Numbered from the stretch's first letter, positions 1-9,407 are shown. The stretch: DNA of 64,000 bases from G965202915 sp965202915 (GCA_965202915.1 OZ241847.1:310001-374000), one strand, 5' to 3'. Numbers and translations are program-made. Notes: generated by a model from the letters alone, not told the origin.

Positions 1-439
1 GGCGATCAAATCGATAGGTCTCATTCTTTTTGAAATCAAATTCCTCATCGAGCAAATCAAGCGCAAGGCCGGTGCGCTCGTCGACACGCTGACGATATCG
101 TTTGAAAATTTCAAATGCGAGTGATATGTCCAGATCATTTATTGCGTTATCCAATTCATACTGGTAGCGCCTGAATTCATCGATATCCGGCTGGATAAAA
201 TAGGATTTGTTGTGATCCAGAATTTCAAAATAGTTATTCAGGATAATTGACGAAAGCGAATCATCCAATTGAGGTTTTTTATAATGATCCGCGGACAGGA
301 TACGGCTGATTAATTTAACTGCCTGTTTGTGTCTCTGCTGCTGGTGGAGCTCTTCAACGGGAACGGTGGGGACCGCCGCCCATATCTGATTGCAGGCAAG
401 CAAAAGCGCCAGAAATAATGAGCCTGATTGTAATCGCAT
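1..439 (-). CDS. prc: Tail-specific (carboxy-terminal) protease Prc/Tsp, 5' part only
   Basis: The gene runs off the left edge; about 146 N-terminal codons are present and open to base 2. The start is ATG at 439. The first 21 residues are a hydrophobic signal peptide ending Ile-Trp-Ala, so the product is exported. The segment with LDDSLSSIILNNYFEILD and the following Asp/Tyr-rich stretch match the N-terminal helical region that precedes the PDZ and S41 protease domains of Prc/Tsp, a periplasmic protease that cleaves proteins from nonpolar C-termini. The PDZ domain and the catalytic Ser-Lys pair lie outside the window, so activity cannot be judged. Family assignment is from recalled similarity. 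Confidence 0.75.
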   Translation of the reverse strand, partial: MRLQSGSLFLALLLACNQIWAAVPTVPVEELHQQQRHKQAVKLISRILSADHYKKPQLDDSLSSIILNNYFEILDHNKSYFIQPDIDEFRRYQYELDNAINDLDISLAFEIFKRYRQRVDERTGLALDLLDEEFDFKKNETYRFDR

Positions 440-674
440 CAAAGGTCTAATATTGTTAATCGCTTGGTGGTCGTGTTTCATGGTAATGGTAATCAATTAT
501 TGAATTGTTGTCATGACGTTAGCAGTCAGTATGGCCCGGATTGGCCATGCCGACCATTTATATCGGTTCTCTTACGGCTTTGGCCTGATGCCGGTGATCT
601 CCCCGGGGCAGGGTGCGGGCCGTTGCCGGAGTCGGGAACCCTCTACCGGGTGGGCACAGGCACCGACCTCGGTT

Positions 675-1277
675 TTATATCGCTTTAAGCCGCTGCAGTT
701 GTTGGTATATTTTTTCCGCCATTTGTTTGTATCCTTTATCGTTTGGATGCACCGGATCCGATTTAAGTTCATTGTCGGCAAGTATTTCCGGTAACAGATC
801 ATCCGCCAGTGGCACCTGGGTGGCCGAGGCGACCTGCAAATACAAATCGGCCGTGCTTAAAAATAACCCCGGTTTGGGGACGCCCAATAGTAATACATCG
901 ATGTTTTTTGCCCGCGCCAGATTGATCATCGCGATCAGATTCGACGCGGCGGCATCGATATCCTTTTTTCTAAGCAAGTCGTTGCCGGCGTGACATAAAA
1001 TTAATAAAGCCGGTTGGTGTTTGTCCAACAGTCCGGGTAAACGGTTTAATCCCTGTTCCGACAGTTCACCGGGCACGCCGGCGTTGATCACTTCTCGGCC
1101 GGTTAAGGCCTGCAACAGGGTGGGGTAACTTTCCGATGGGTCCGCTCCGGTGCCATAGGTAAGACTGTCGCCAAAGGCCAGAATCACCGCGTCTTTTGCC
1201 AGTGGTTTGAGCCCGGGCGGGGCCTCCGAGCAACCATAGGCAAGCAGAATAAACAGCAAGGCAAGTCTTGATCGCAT
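675..1277 (-). CDS. GDSL/SGNH-family esterase, putative lipoprotein (TesA-like)
   Basis: A 200-residue protein of the TesA/arylesterase SGNH family. Block I is visible as FGDSLTYG with the nucleophile Ser at about residue 38, block III as HAGND, and the C-terminal catalytic Asp-His as DPVHPNDKGY. The N-terminus is hydrophobic and ends in AYGC, a lipobox-like site with Cys at residue 16, so a lipoprotein is likely, unlike classical periplasmic TesA. ATG at 1277 is chosen because the signal sequence begins there; a TTG at 1289 with GGAG just upstream would add four residues. It lies 37 bases downstream of dusA. The natural substrate cannot be told from sequence. Confidence 0.8.
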   Translation of the reverse strand: MRSRLALLFILLAYGCSEAPPGLKPLAKDAVILAFGDSLTYGTGADPSESYPTLLQALTGREVINAGVPGELSEQGLNRLPGLLDKHQPALLILCHAGNDLLRKKDIDAAASNLIAMINLARAKNIDVLLLGVPKPGLFLSTADLYLQVASATQVPLADDLLPEILADNELKSDPVHPNDKGYKQMAEKIYQQLQRLKAI

Positions 1278-1314
1278 GGTGGGTCTCAATTTCGCTCCGG
1301 CATTCGCTTATGGG

Positions 1315-2289
1315 TTAATAAATTTGATTCATGGCTTCGCTTATCACTTCCACCCCGGCATTCGGGCGCCGGGATTTTTCGGATAATATCCGGCGATATG
1401 CGCGGGCCCCGGGTTGCCCCTGAAACAGGCCGACAATATGCCTGCTCATCTGTTTTAGATCTGATCCTGCGGCTATCTGCCGCGCCGCGTAATCGCTGAA
1501 TTTTACAATAATATCATTTCTTGACGCCTTTGGCCCGCGTTTATCGGACAGCATCTGATCGATCTCCGCCAGAAAATAGGGTTTTTGATAGGTGCTCCTG
1601 CCCAACATTACGCCGTCAACGAATTCAAGCTGCCGTTTGATCTGATCGAGGCTGGTGATTCCGCCGTTGATGGTGATATGCAAGTGAGGGAAGTCCCGCT
1701 TTATCTGATGCACGGTTTCATACCGTAACGGCGGCACAGTGCGGTTGTCCTTGGGCGACAGGCCGTTTAATAACGCGTTGCGCGCGTGCAGGATAAAAAT
1801 CTCACAGCCGGCCCGGCTGACCGTTGCAATGAAATTATGCAGATCCCGGTGGGAATGGTTATTAATGCCGATCCTTGATTTAACCGATACCGGCACCGAA
1901 ACCGCGTTCATCATCGCGGCCACACATTCCGCGACCAGGCCCGGTGTGGCCATCAAACACGCACCAAACCGGCCCCGGCGAACGCGGTTGCTGGGACAGC
2001 CGACGTTGAGATTGATTTCATCATAGCCATAGTCTTGCGCAATCTTCGCAGACAGGGCCAATTCATCAGGATCGCCGCCGCCCAGTTGAATACCGACCGG
2101 ATGTTCCGGCTCATTGAATTGCAGTATTTTGTCGCGGTTTCCGCGGATCACCGCGCCGGTTGTGATCATTTCCGTGTATAGCAGGGTGCGCTTCGATAAT
2201 AAGCGCATCAAGTAGCGGAAATGCCGATCGGTGTGGTTCATCATCGGGGCAATGCTGATCACGCGTTGTTCAGGCTGTATTGCAGGCAT
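1315..2289 (-). CDS. dusA: tRNA-dihydrouridine(20/20a) synthase DusA
   Basis: This FMN enzyme reduces uridine to dihydrouridine at positions 20/20a in the tRNA D-loop. At 324 residues it has the usual length. The N-terminal barrel starts with SIAPMMNHTDRHFRYLMR. The catalytic Cys is residue 98 in NVGCPSNRV, and HARNALLNGLSPKDNRTVPP near residues 168-186 is characteristic of the DusA subfamily rather than DusB or DusC. NGGI and a G-R-S/T phosphate-binding stretch follow. It lies 14 bases after mutH and probably shares its transcript. Confidence 0.95.
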   Translation of the reverse strand: MPAIQPEQRVISIAPMMNHTDRHFRYLMRLLSKRTLLYTEMITTGAVIRGNRDKILQFNEPEHPVGIQLGGGDPDELALSAKIAQDYGYDEINLNVGCPSNRVRRGRFGACLMATPGLVAECVAAMMNAVSVPVSVKSRIGINNHSHRDLHNFIATVSRAGCEIFILHARNALLNGLSPKDNRTVPPLRYETVHQIKRDFPHLHITINGGITSLDQIKRQLEFVDGVMLGRSTYQKPYFLAEIDQMLSDKRGPKASRNDIIVKFSDYAARQIAAGSDLKQMSRHIVGLFQGQPGARAYRRILSEKSRRPNAGVEVISEAMNQIY

Positions 2290-2303
2290 CGGCGGCGCGT
2301 CGT

Positions 2304-2969
2304 TTAAGGGGTCGGATTGATAATTTGGCTGGTGAATGAAGCGCGCAGATAAAACCCGCGGGGCAGGGTTTTTGTCTGCCGCCCCTGAGAGTCGACAGTG
2401 CTTATTAACGATTTTGAGCTTGCGCCTTTCGGCCGTATTTGTAAATATTCACCGATGGATGAGCTGATCGCTTGAATATTGCCAAGGTAGATCGGTTCGA
2501 TGATTTCTTCCCAATCGGTCCTGAGCTGGCGTTGGACCCGGTCATTCGGAGACCATAATAACGGATTGCCAATGCGCCGGGTTTCGATGCGCCGGCCGAT
2601 GATTGTTTCCACCGGGATCCATAATACCCTGGTTAATTTTTTGTGAACGCTGGATTCTTCCCATCTTGGAAATGCATCGAAATGCATCGGCGTGCTGCAC
2701 ACGAACGTCGACTCCTTTGGCCTGCCCTTGTCATTAATCGGTATCGATTTAAGTTCAATGCCCAGATGCAGAAAATCCGGTTCTGACAGGCAGGACGCGG
2801 TGGCCCCCAGATATAATTCCAGTAACTCGCCGATCATTCCCTTGCACTTTGCCGGTGACGCGGGCAAATTAATATGCACCGCCTGAGCCAGGGCCTGCAG
2901 GGTTTTCCCCCTAAGACTGTTCGCCCTGTGCAGCAGCTCGGTTTCGTTCTCGGGCGGGGCAAATTTCAT
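2304..2969 (-). CDS. mutH: DNA mismatch repair endonuclease MutH
   Basis: MutH nicks the unmethylated strand at hemimethylated GATC sites during methyl-directed mismatch repair after recruitment by MutS and MutL. The 221-residue product shows the restriction-endonuclease-like motif D65-X6-E72-X-K74, with the conserved GELLELYLGA helix just before it and ESTFVCSTPMHF after it. Length and architecture are typical. MutH is essentially restricted to gammaproteobacteria with Dam methylase, which supports the taxonomic assignment. It lies 25 bases downstream of glnD on the same strand. Confidence 0.95.
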   Translation of the reverse strand: MKFAPPENETELLHRANSLRGKTLQALAQAVHINLPASPAKCKGMIGELLELYLGATASCLSEPDFLHLGIELKSIPINDKGRPKESTFVCSTPMHFDAFPRWEESSVHKKLTRVLWIPVETIIGRRIETRRIGNPLLWSPNDRVQRQLRTDWEEIIEPIYLGNIQAISSSIGEYLQIRPKGASSKSLISTVDSQGRQTKTLPRGFYLRASFTSQIINPTP

Positions 2970-2994
2970 CGCGGCCTATGATTCCAATCGGTGC

Positions 2995-5658
2995 TTATCC
3001 CAATGATTCCATAATCGACGTTTTCAGCTCTTCGAGGGTTGCCGGGTTGTCGACGCCGTCGCCATTTTCGGTGGTGATGTAAAAAACGTCTTCCACTCTC
3101 TCGCCGTAGGTCGATATTTTTGCCCCCTGTAACTGGACGCCGGATAATTCCATGGCCGCTCCAATTCTTGAAAGCACGCCGGGTCTGTCCATGGTAATCA
3201 CTTCCATAACCGTGCTGTTATTTTTTCCATCGGTCGAGAAACTTATTTGCGTCGGAATTTTAAAACTTTTTAGTTTTCTGTCCTCCAACATAAACGGCGG
3301 CAGTTGGAAGGTGGTCATTAAGCCCTTTTTGGCTTGCAGTTCATTGGTTATTTTGGCAATGATCTTGTCGCATCCGGCCTTGTTTTTTATCGGCTTGCCG
3401 TCGGCTTCAAGGACGATATAACTGTCCAGCGTATAATCATTTTTGGAGGTGATGATCCTGGCGTCGAGCACGTTCATATGTAATTTGTCTATCGCCCGCG
3501 TGGTCGCGGAAAAAATGCCGGCCGAATTTTGCATATATATAAAAATCTGACTCCAGCCTTGTTTTGTTTCCTTATCGACCAGTATTAATGGCAATTTATC
3601 CGCCTCAGTGTTTAAAATTGCCGTGGTATGCCATGCAATTTCCTCGTGAGAATGTTTTAAAAAATAATCGGCGTTAAGGGTTTTCCAGAATTTATTAATC
3701 CGCTCCGCACTGTTTTCCGAATCGCCAAGCAGTTGCAATGCGTCCCGTTTTACCTGCCGCAGGCGTTGTTTCCGGTGTTTTGGTTGTTCCAGCCCGTGTC
3801 TTAAAACCCGCAGGGTGTTTTGGTACAGGCTCATTAACAGGAACGCCTTCCAATTGTTCCAGAGCGTCGGATTGGTTGCGCATATATCGGCAACCGTCAA
3901 CAGATAGAGATAATTCAGGTGATTCTGATCGGCCACTTTTTGAGCGAAATCATTAATGACGTCGGCGTCATCGACGTCCTGTTTTTGCGAGGTCCGGGAC
4001 ATCAGCAAATGATTTTTAACCAGCCAGGCGACCAGTTGCGTATCATAGTCGCTCAGGTCGTGATTTTTACAAAACCTGACCGCTTCTTTGGCGCCGAGTT
4101 CGGAGTGATCGCCCCGCCGTCCCTTGGCAATATCATGAAACAATCCGGCAATATACAGCACTTCCAGTTTTGGGATTTTTTTGATGACTTCATGGCACAG
4201 CGGATACTGCGTTTTATATTTATCAAGGCCGAATAATCTCAGGTTGCGAATGACAAACAGGGTATGCTCATCCACCGTATAGACGTGAAAAAGATCAAAT
4301 TGCATTAACCCCTGTATTTTCCTGAAAACAGGCAGATAGGCCCCTAACACCCCATATCGGTGCATGCGCCTTAATTCATGACCAACGTGCCGGGGTTGGC
4401 GGATGATTTCCAGGAAATAGCCGCGCGCCCGAATATCATTTCGGTATTCATCGTCTATTAATTCAGCCTGTTTCCTGACCAGTCTTATCGCGCTCGCCCG
4501 AACGCCCCGTATGCTTGGGTTTTGTTGGATTAATAGAAACATTTCCATCACCGCAAAGGGGTATTTTGAGAAAATATTTTTATTTTTTACATCGATGAAA
4601 TCATGCCTGATCTGAAAACGGTTATTGATCGAGACTATTTTGTCTTTGCGTTTTGCAAAGATTATGGTTTCCTGAAAATGTTGCAACAACATTTCATTGA
4701 GGCGGTTTATATCACGGACGGTGGTGTAATACCGCTTCATAAATTCCTCCACGCCGCCGTTGCCCCGGCCTGAATAACCGAATTGTCGGGCGATGGTTTT
4801 CTGGTATTCAAATAACAAACGATCCTCGCGTCGACCGGCCAGCAGGTGTAAGCCGAAACGAATGCGCCATAGCAACTCCCGGCCGCCGGTCAGTGCCCGG
4901 TATTCTTCCGGGGTCAGGAATTTGTGGGTCACCAGTTCCCTTAACCGGGACGCGCCGAAATGACGTTTCACCACCCATCCTATTACCTGGATATCACGCA
5001 ATCCGCCGGGCCCCTCCTTGATGTTGGGTTCAACGTTATCCGAGGTGTCGGCAAATTTTTTATGACGTTTTTGCTGTTCCAAAAACTTGGATTCAAAAAA
5101 TTTTCGATCTGACCACGTTTTATCGGGGCCGATCATCATAGTCATCGCCGCGTACAATTGTTCATTGCCGTCAACCAGTCGTGATTCCATCAGATTGGTT
5201 ATAACCGTGATATCCTGATCGGCTTCGTGTTTGCATTGTTCGATTGTTCTAACGCTATGCCCGACCTCCAGGCCGATATCCCAGAGGAATCTCAGAAAGG
5301 ATTTTATGAGATCATTTAAATCCGTTTTAATCCCGGTCTTGTGCAGAATCATCAGGTCGACGTCGGAATAGGGGTGTAATTCCCCTCTGCCGTAACCACC
5401 CACCGCAATCAGTGACAGCTCCGGTGAGGCAATGATGCATTTCCAGGCATTGATCAACAATTGATCTACAAACCATGCCCGCTGATTAACCAGCGTGCGT
5501 ATATCCTTGCCCGCTTCGTAACCGTCTTTCAGATAATTGTTACCGCGGCTCAGAGCCTGCTTGAATAACGCCAGTTTATTTGTATTTTCTTTAAGAAGTG
5601 CCTTTTCAAAGGAAAATTTGTCAAACAGTGCCGGTTCCATTGCAACGGAGTCTAACAT
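2995..5658 (-). CDS. glnD: [Protein-PII] uridylyltransferase / uridylyl-removing enzyme GlnD
   Basis: GlnD senses glutamine and adds or removes UMP on PII (GlnB/GlnK), setting nitrogen control. The 887-residue product has the full family layout. The nucleotidyltransferase signature GGYGRGELHPYSDVD lies at residues 87-101 with metal ligands Asp99 and Asp101. The uridylyl-removing HD domain has GLFHDIAKGRRGDHSELGA around residues 505-523, and two ACT glutamine-sensing domains occupy about 705-780 and 815-887. No key residue looks missing. The ATG at 5658 overlaps the map stop codon (ATGTTAG), so the two are probably translationally coupled. Confidence 0.97.
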   Translation of the reverse strand: MLDSVAMEPALFDKFSFEKALLKENTNKLALFKQALSRGNNYLKDGYEAGKDIRTLVNQRAWFVDQLLINAWKCIIASPELSLIAVGGYGRGELHPYSDVDLMILHKTGIKTDLNDLIKSFLRFLWDIGLEVGHSVRTIEQCKHEADQDITVITNLMESRLVDGNEQLYAAMTMMIGPDKTWSDRKFFESKFLEQQKRHKKFADTSDNVEPNIKEGPGGLRDIQVIGWVVKRHFGASRLRELVTHKFLTPEEYRALTGGRELLWRIRFGLHLLAGRREDRLLFEYQKTIARQFGYSGRGNGGVEEFMKRYYTTVRDINRLNEMLLQHFQETIIFAKRKDKIVSINNRFQIRHDFIDVKNKNIFSKYPFAVMEMFLLIQQNPSIRGVRASAIRLVRKQAELIDDEYRNDIRARGYFLEIIRQPRHVGHELRRMHRYGVLGAYLPVFRKIQGLMQFDLFHVYTVDEHTLFVIRNLRLFGLDKYKTQYPLCHEVIKKIPKLEVLYIAGLFHDIAKGRRGDHSELGAKEAVRFCKNHDLSDYDTQLVAWLVKNHLLMSRTSQKQDVDDADVINDFAQKVADQNHLNYLYLLTVADICATNPTLWNNWKAFLLMSLYQNTLRVLRHGLEQPKHRKQRLRQVKRDALQLLGDSENSAERINKFWKTLNADYFLKHSHEEIAWHTTAILNTEADKLPLILVDKETKQGWSQIFIYMQNSAGIFSATTRAIDKLHMNVLDARIITSKNDYTLDSYIVLEADGKPIKNKAGCDKIIAKITNELQAKKGLMTTFQLPPFMLEDRKLKSFKIPTQISFSTDGKNNSTVMEVITMDRPGVLSRIGAAMELSGVQLQGAKISTYGERVEDVFYITTENGDGVDNPATLEELKTSIMESLG

Positions 5659-6428
5659 GCCTGGAAATTCTCATCATTGCGTTTTGTCAGCACTTCATGG
5701 CCATTTTCGGTAACGAGGATGGTATGTTCCCATTGTGCTGACAGCTTTCGATCCCTGGTTACCACCGTCCAGTTATCCGGTAACAGTTTCACGTGTCTTT
5801 TGCCGGCATTAATCATCGGTTCTATGGTAAATATCATGCCGGCTTCAAGTTGCAGACCCGTGTTTTGTTGACCATAATGAAGAATTTGCGGCTCCTCATG
5901 AAATTGCCTGCCGATGCCGTGACCGCAATATTCACGGACGACCGAAAAGCGATTTGCCTCGGCGTGAGTCTGGATGGCGTGGCCGATGTCCCCGAGTCTT
6001 GTTCCCGGTTTCACCGTTTTTATTCCCAGGCACGTGCATTCATAGGTAATATCAACCAGTTTTTTAATTCTGGTCGAGGGTTTTCCGACAAAGAACATTT
6101 TGCTGGTATCACCGTGATAGCCATCTTTTATTACCGTGACGTCGATATTGATAATATCACCGGTTTTCAATTGTTCGTTACCGGGAATACCGTGGCAGAC
6201 AACGTGGTTTATCGACGTGCATATGGATTTCGGGAATCCCCGGTAATTCAGCGGCGCGGGCGTGGCGTGCTGGGTATTGACGATATAATCATGGCAGATA
6301 TCGTCCAACTGCTCGGTGGTGACGCCGGCTTTAACGTAAGCGTCGATCATTTCCAGCACGTCGGCGGCAAGTTTGCCGGCAATCCGCATTTTGTCTATTG
6401 CTCCGGCTGTTTTGATATCTATCGGCAT
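5652..6428 (-). CDS. map: Methionine aminopeptidase, type I
   Basis: Removes the initiator methionine from new proteins. The 258-residue product has all five metal ligands of the type I enzyme: Asp96, Asp107, His170, Glu203 and Glu234, in the blocks NIDVTVIKDGYHGDTSKMF, YCGHGIGRQFHEEP, FTIEPM and QWEHTILV. The gene is divergent from rpsB, with 196 bases between the start codons, and is followed with a 7-base overlap by glnD. The map / rpsB divergent arrangement is common in gammaproteobacteria. Confidence 0.97.
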   Translation of the reverse strand: MPIDIKTAGAIDKMRIAGKLAADVLEMIDAYVKAGVTTEQLDDICHDYIVNTQHATPAPLNYRGFPKSICTSINHVVCHGIPGNEQLKTGDIINIDVTVIKDGYHGDTSKMFFVGKPSTRIKKLVDITYECTCLGIKTVKPGTRLGDIGHAIQTHAEANRFSVVREYCGHGIGRQFHEEPQILHYGQQNTGLQLEAGMIFTIEPMINAGKRHVKLLPDNWTVVTRDRKLSAQWEHTILVTENGHEVLTKRNDENFQAC

Positions 6429-6465
6429 CTTGCTTTGATTGAGAGTAAGGAATCGATGGGCGTAT

Positions 6466-6494
6466 TTGTCGTAATCATATTTCTATGGTATAAA
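6466..6494 (+). promoter_or_regulatory. Sigma-70-type promoter for rpsB-tsf
   Basis: TTGTCG (6466-6471), a 17-base spacer, and TATAAA (6489-6494), with TGG directly before the -10 giving an extended -10 element. It points toward rpsB and leaves a leader of roughly 125 bases. Assigned by eye. Confidence 0.6.
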
Positions 6495-6624
6495 GCAAGC
6501 GCTGTTTAATGTAAGCGAGCAACCGTGATACGTTCCCACTGCCAACATATAAGGCTTGCGTTGGGGTCGTCTCGGGCACATCAGGGGCAAAAGCTTAACC
6601 CTAATAGAATGGAGAAGATTACTA
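6495..6624 (+). promoter_or_regulatory. rpsB 5' leader, possible S2 autoregulatory region
   Basis: About 125 untranslated bases lie between the predicted promoter and the rpsB start. GGAGAAG (6611-6617) is the ribosome binding site, 7 bases before ATG. In gammaproteobacteria the rpsB leader is known to carry a conserved structure through which S2 represses rpsB-tsf translation. I infer the same here from position only and have not folded the RNA. Confidence 0.35.
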
Positions 6625-7701
6625 ATGTCTAATGTCACCATGGGTGAAATGTTGGAGGCAGGCGTGCATTTCGGGCACCAGACTCGTTATTGGAATCCGA
6701 AAATGACGCCTTATTTGTTTGGGCACCGGAATAAAATTCATATTATCAACCTTGAGAAAACCCTGCCTTTATATAAAGATGCGATCAATTTTATCGGTAA
6801 AACAGCCTCAAGAAAAGGCAGTATTCTGTTTATTGGCACCAAACGTTCGGCGCAGTCGATTATTAAGGAAGAGGCGCAACGATGTGGCATGCCATACGTT
6901 AATCGTCGTTGGTTGGGCGGCTTATTGACAAATTTTAAAACCGTTAAACGCTCTATAAATCGCCTGAAAGAGTTGGAAGCCATGCAGACTGACGGTAGTT
7001 TTGATCAGCTCAGTAAAAAAGAGATTCTTACTCATATGCGTGAACTGGACAAATTGAATGCATCTTTATCGGGCATTAAGGATATGGCCGATCTCCCGGA
7101 CGTGCTTTTTGTCGTCGACGTGGGTTATGAAAAGATCGCGGTGAGCGAAGCCCTCAAACTGGGTATCATGGTGGTTGGTATTGTCGATAGCAATAGTGAT
7201 CCTGATGATATTGATTACGTTATTCCCGGTAATGATGACGCGATCCGTTCGATTCGCCTGTATGCAAAGGGCATCGCTGACGCCGTTCTGGAAGGTCGTG
7301 CCACGGTGTCGCATATTGCCGATGACAGCAATAAAAATGAGTTTGTAGAACTGGACGAGGCCGGTGCTCCGGTTGAATCCGACGAGGAAAAAAGCCCTCG
7401 CAAGATAAAGATCACTAAAAAAACATCAAAGAAAAAGGCAGTTGAGTCGGTTGTCGCGGCATCGGACCCTGATCCGGAAGTTGTCGCGGCATCGGACCCT
7501 GAGCCGGAAGTTGTTGCGGTATCGGACCCTGATCCGGAAGTTGTCGCGGCATCGGACCCTGCTCCGGAAGTTGTCGCGGCATCCGACCCTGATCCGGAAG
7601 CGGTCGCCCCGGCTGTTGCCGACCCGGCGGCGGAGCAGGTCGGGGAGAACACTGAGCAAACCGCTGACAAGGGAGATAAGGACGACCATGAGAACGACTG
7701 A
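6625..7701 (+). CDS. rpsB: 30S ribosomal protein S2 with long acidic repeat tail
   Basis: The start is the ATG at 6625, with GGAGAAG upstream and the canonical N-terminus MSNVTMGEMLEAGVHFGHQT; an upstream in-frame extension to 6556 is not S2-like. The first ~230 residues are an ordinary S2, with RYWNPKM, RRWLGGLLTNFKT, DVLFVVDVGYEKIA and GIVDSNSDPDDIDYVIPGNDDA. The product is 358 residues against roughly 240 in most bacteria. The extra part is a Lys-rich linker (KSPRKIKITKKTSKKKA), then five 10-residue repeats of the type VVAASDPDPE, then an acidic end. S2 tethers S1 on the 30S subunit. What the tail does is unknown. Confidence 0.95.
   Translation: MSNVTMGEMLEAGVHFGHQTRYWNPKMTPYLFGHRNKIHIINLEKTLPLYKDAINFIGKTASRKGSILFIGTKRSAQSIIKEEAQRCGMPYVNRRWLGGLLTNFKTVKRSINRLKELEAMQTDGSFDQLSKKEILTHMRELDKLNASLSGIKDMADLPDVLFVVDVGYEKIAVSEALKLGIMVVGIVDSNSDPDDIDYVIPGNDDAIRSIRLYAKGIADAVLEGRATVSHIADDSNKNEFVELDEAGAPVESDEEKSPRKIKITKKTSKKKAVESVVAASDPDPEVVAASDPEPEVVAVSDPDPEVVAASDPAPEVVAASDPDPEAVAPAVADPAAEQVGENTEQTADKGDKDDHEND
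7450..7599 (+). repeat. Five tandem 30-bp repeats inside rpsB
   Basis: Five in-frame 30-bp units start at 7450, 7480, 7510, 7540 and 7570. They encode V-V-A-[AV]-S-D-P-[DEA]-P-E and differ by only one to three bases each, so copy number could change by slippage or recombination without breaking the frame. Confidence 0.9.
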
Positions 7702-7761
7702 CAAACCGGCGAAGATGGCCTGGGACCGGTACGATAACACACAATTATTGGGAAGCGGGCA

Positions 7762-8631
7762 ATGCAGATAACGGCAACATTAGTTAAGGAACTGCGTACA
7801 AGAACCGGCGCGGGCATGATGGATTGCAAGCACGCGCTACAGGCCGCGGACGGTGATATTGACGCGGCAATTGAAGCGATGCGCAAATCGGGCGTGACAA
7901 AGGCGGCGAAGAAAGCCGGCCGCATTGCCGCCGAAGGCAATATTGTTATCAAGAGGGTCGATGACCGGACAGTCATATTGGAGGTTAATACCGAGACCGA
8001 CTTTGCCGCCAGGGACAATAATTTTAAGTCTTTTGCCGACGGCGTTGCCGATTGCATTCTATCCCAGGGTCCGGATGACGTCGGCGCGTTAATGCAAATG
8101 CAGGCGGACGGGCGGACGCTTGAAGAGACCCGTCAGCAGCTGATCGCCAGGATAGGGGAAAACATCACGGTAAGACGATTTGATTTAATTACAACCCGGG
8201 GCACCCTGGGGAGTTATCTGCACGATAACCGGATTGGCGTGCTGGTCGACGTCCAACAGGGAGATGCAGACCTGGCAAAGGATCTGGCGATGCATATTGC
8301 CGCGAGCAGCCCCGGTTACATTGGGGAAAGTGACGTTCCCGCGGAAGTGTTGGCAAAGGAAAGGGAAATCTTTGCCGCACAGGCGGCGGAAAGTGGCAAG
8401 CCGGCGAACGTGATTGACAAAATGGTTGACGGTAAAATGAGAAAATTCATCCGGCAGATCACGCTGTTGGGGCAGCCCTTCGTCAAGGACACCGATACCA
8501 CGGTTGATAAGCTGTTAAAAGACGCGGGCGCGACGGTGAATTATTTTATTCGCTACGAAGTGGGTGAAGGGCTGGAAAAGAGCGGCGACAATTTTGCCGA
8601 ACAGGTGATGGCGCAGGTACAAGGAGAATAA
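7762..8631 (+). CDS. tsf: Translation elongation factor Ts
   Basis: Nucleotide exchange factor for EF-Tu. The 289-residue product begins with the UBA-like N-terminal domain and carries the first EF-Ts signature, LRTRTGAGMMDCKHAL, and the second, VNTETDFAARD. It is preceded by GGAAGCGGGCA at the ATG and lies 60 bases after rpsB, the standard rpsB-tsf operon. The stop codon overlaps the pyrH start (TAATG). Confidence 0.97.
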   Translation: MQITATLVKELRTRTGAGMMDCKHALQAADGDIDAAIEAMRKSGVTKAAKKAGRIAAEGNIVIKRVDDRTVILEVNTETDFAARDNNFKSFADGVADCILSQGPDDVGALMQMQADGRTLEETRQQLIARIGENITVRRFDLITTRGTLGSYLHDNRIGVLVDVQQGDADLAKDLAMHIAASSPGYIGESDVPAEVLAKEREIFAAQAAESGKPANVIDKMVDGKMRKFIRQITLLGQPFVKDTDTTVDKLLKDAGATVNYFIRYEVGEGLEKSGDNFAEQVMAQVQGE

Positions 8632-9407
8632 TGGCCCGCCCCGATCCGTCAAGCGATCTTAAATATCAGCGGGTTCTGCTCAAACTCAGTGGTGAAGCGC
8701 TGATGGGGCGAGGGGATTACGGCATAGACCCGGACACTATCCAGCGCATTGCCGGGGAAGTCGCCGAATTAGCCGCGGACGGCGTTGAAATAGCAATCGT
8801 AATCGGCGGGGGTAATATTTTCAGGGGGGCGGGCCTGGCCGCCACCGGCATTGACAGGGTGACCGCCGATCATATGGGTATGATGGCAACCATCATGAAT
8901 GCATTGGCGATGCAGGACGCATTGGAACGTCATAAACTCCAGGCCAGGGTGATGTCGGCGATCCGCGTACATGAAATCTGTGAGGATTATATTCGCCGGC
9001 GGGCCGTTCGGCATTTACAGAAAGATCGCGCCGTTATTTTTGCGGCCGGCCTTGGCAATCCTTTTTTTACCACTGATTCGGCCGCCAGCCTGCGGGCGAT
9101 AGAAATAAATGCGGACCTGTTGATCAAGGCCACCAAGGTGGATGGTGTATATAATTCTGATCCGAAGCAAAATCAAGACGCCAGACGTTACAGCGTATTG
9201 AGTTATGATGAGGTTATCGAAAAAAAATTGAACGTTATGGATATAACCGCAGTGGTATTATGCAGGGAAAATAATATGCCGATCAGGGTATTGGATATGA
9301 CCACGCCCGGTGCGCTTCATCGTGCCGCAATGGGAATGGGTGAAGGCACGCTGGTGACCTATGATCGGACCTGCTCCGGTGGTGATCGGGCGCCTGGGCC
9401 GGAATGA
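8631..9407 (+). CDS. pyrH: UMP kinase
   Basis: Phosphorylates UMP to UDP in pyrimidine synthesis; a hexameric amino acid kinase-family enzyme unrelated to eukaryotic UMP/CMP kinases. The 258-residue product shows LLKLSGEALMG near the N-terminus, the glycine-rich IAIVIGGGNIFRG, the central DHMGMMATIMNALAMQDAL, and ATKVDGVYNSDPK in the nucleotide-binding part. Its ATG overlaps the tsf stop by one base, implying coupled translation. The C-terminus is slightly longer than usual, ending in a Gly/Pro-rich stretch. Confidence 0.96.
   Translation: MARPDPSSDLKYQRVLLKLSGEALMGRGDYGIDPDTIQRIAGEVAELAADGVEIAIVIGGGNIFRGAGLAATGIDRVTADHMGMMATIMNALAMQDALERHKLQARVMSAIRVHEICEDYIRRRAVRHLQKDRAVIFAAGLGNPFFTTDSAASLRAIEINADLLIKATKVDGVYNSDPKQNQDARRYSVLSYDEVIEKKLNVMDITAVVLCRENNMPIRVLDMTTPGALHRAAMGMGEGTLVTYDRTCSGGDRAPGPE

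Noticed and set aside
440..674. Possible small genes between the protease and esterase genes
   Set aside because: Overlapping frames of 74-126 codons have no ribosome binding site or recognisable content; I see nothing supportable in this gap.
6556..6624. N-terminal extension of rpsB
   Set aside because: The S2 N-terminus and a good ribosome binding site place the start at 6625; the extension lies in the leader.
7215..8057. 280-residue minus-strand ORF across rpsB-tsf
   Set aside because: Antisense to two essential genes and rich in Ser/Ala from the rpsB repeats; no family resemblance.
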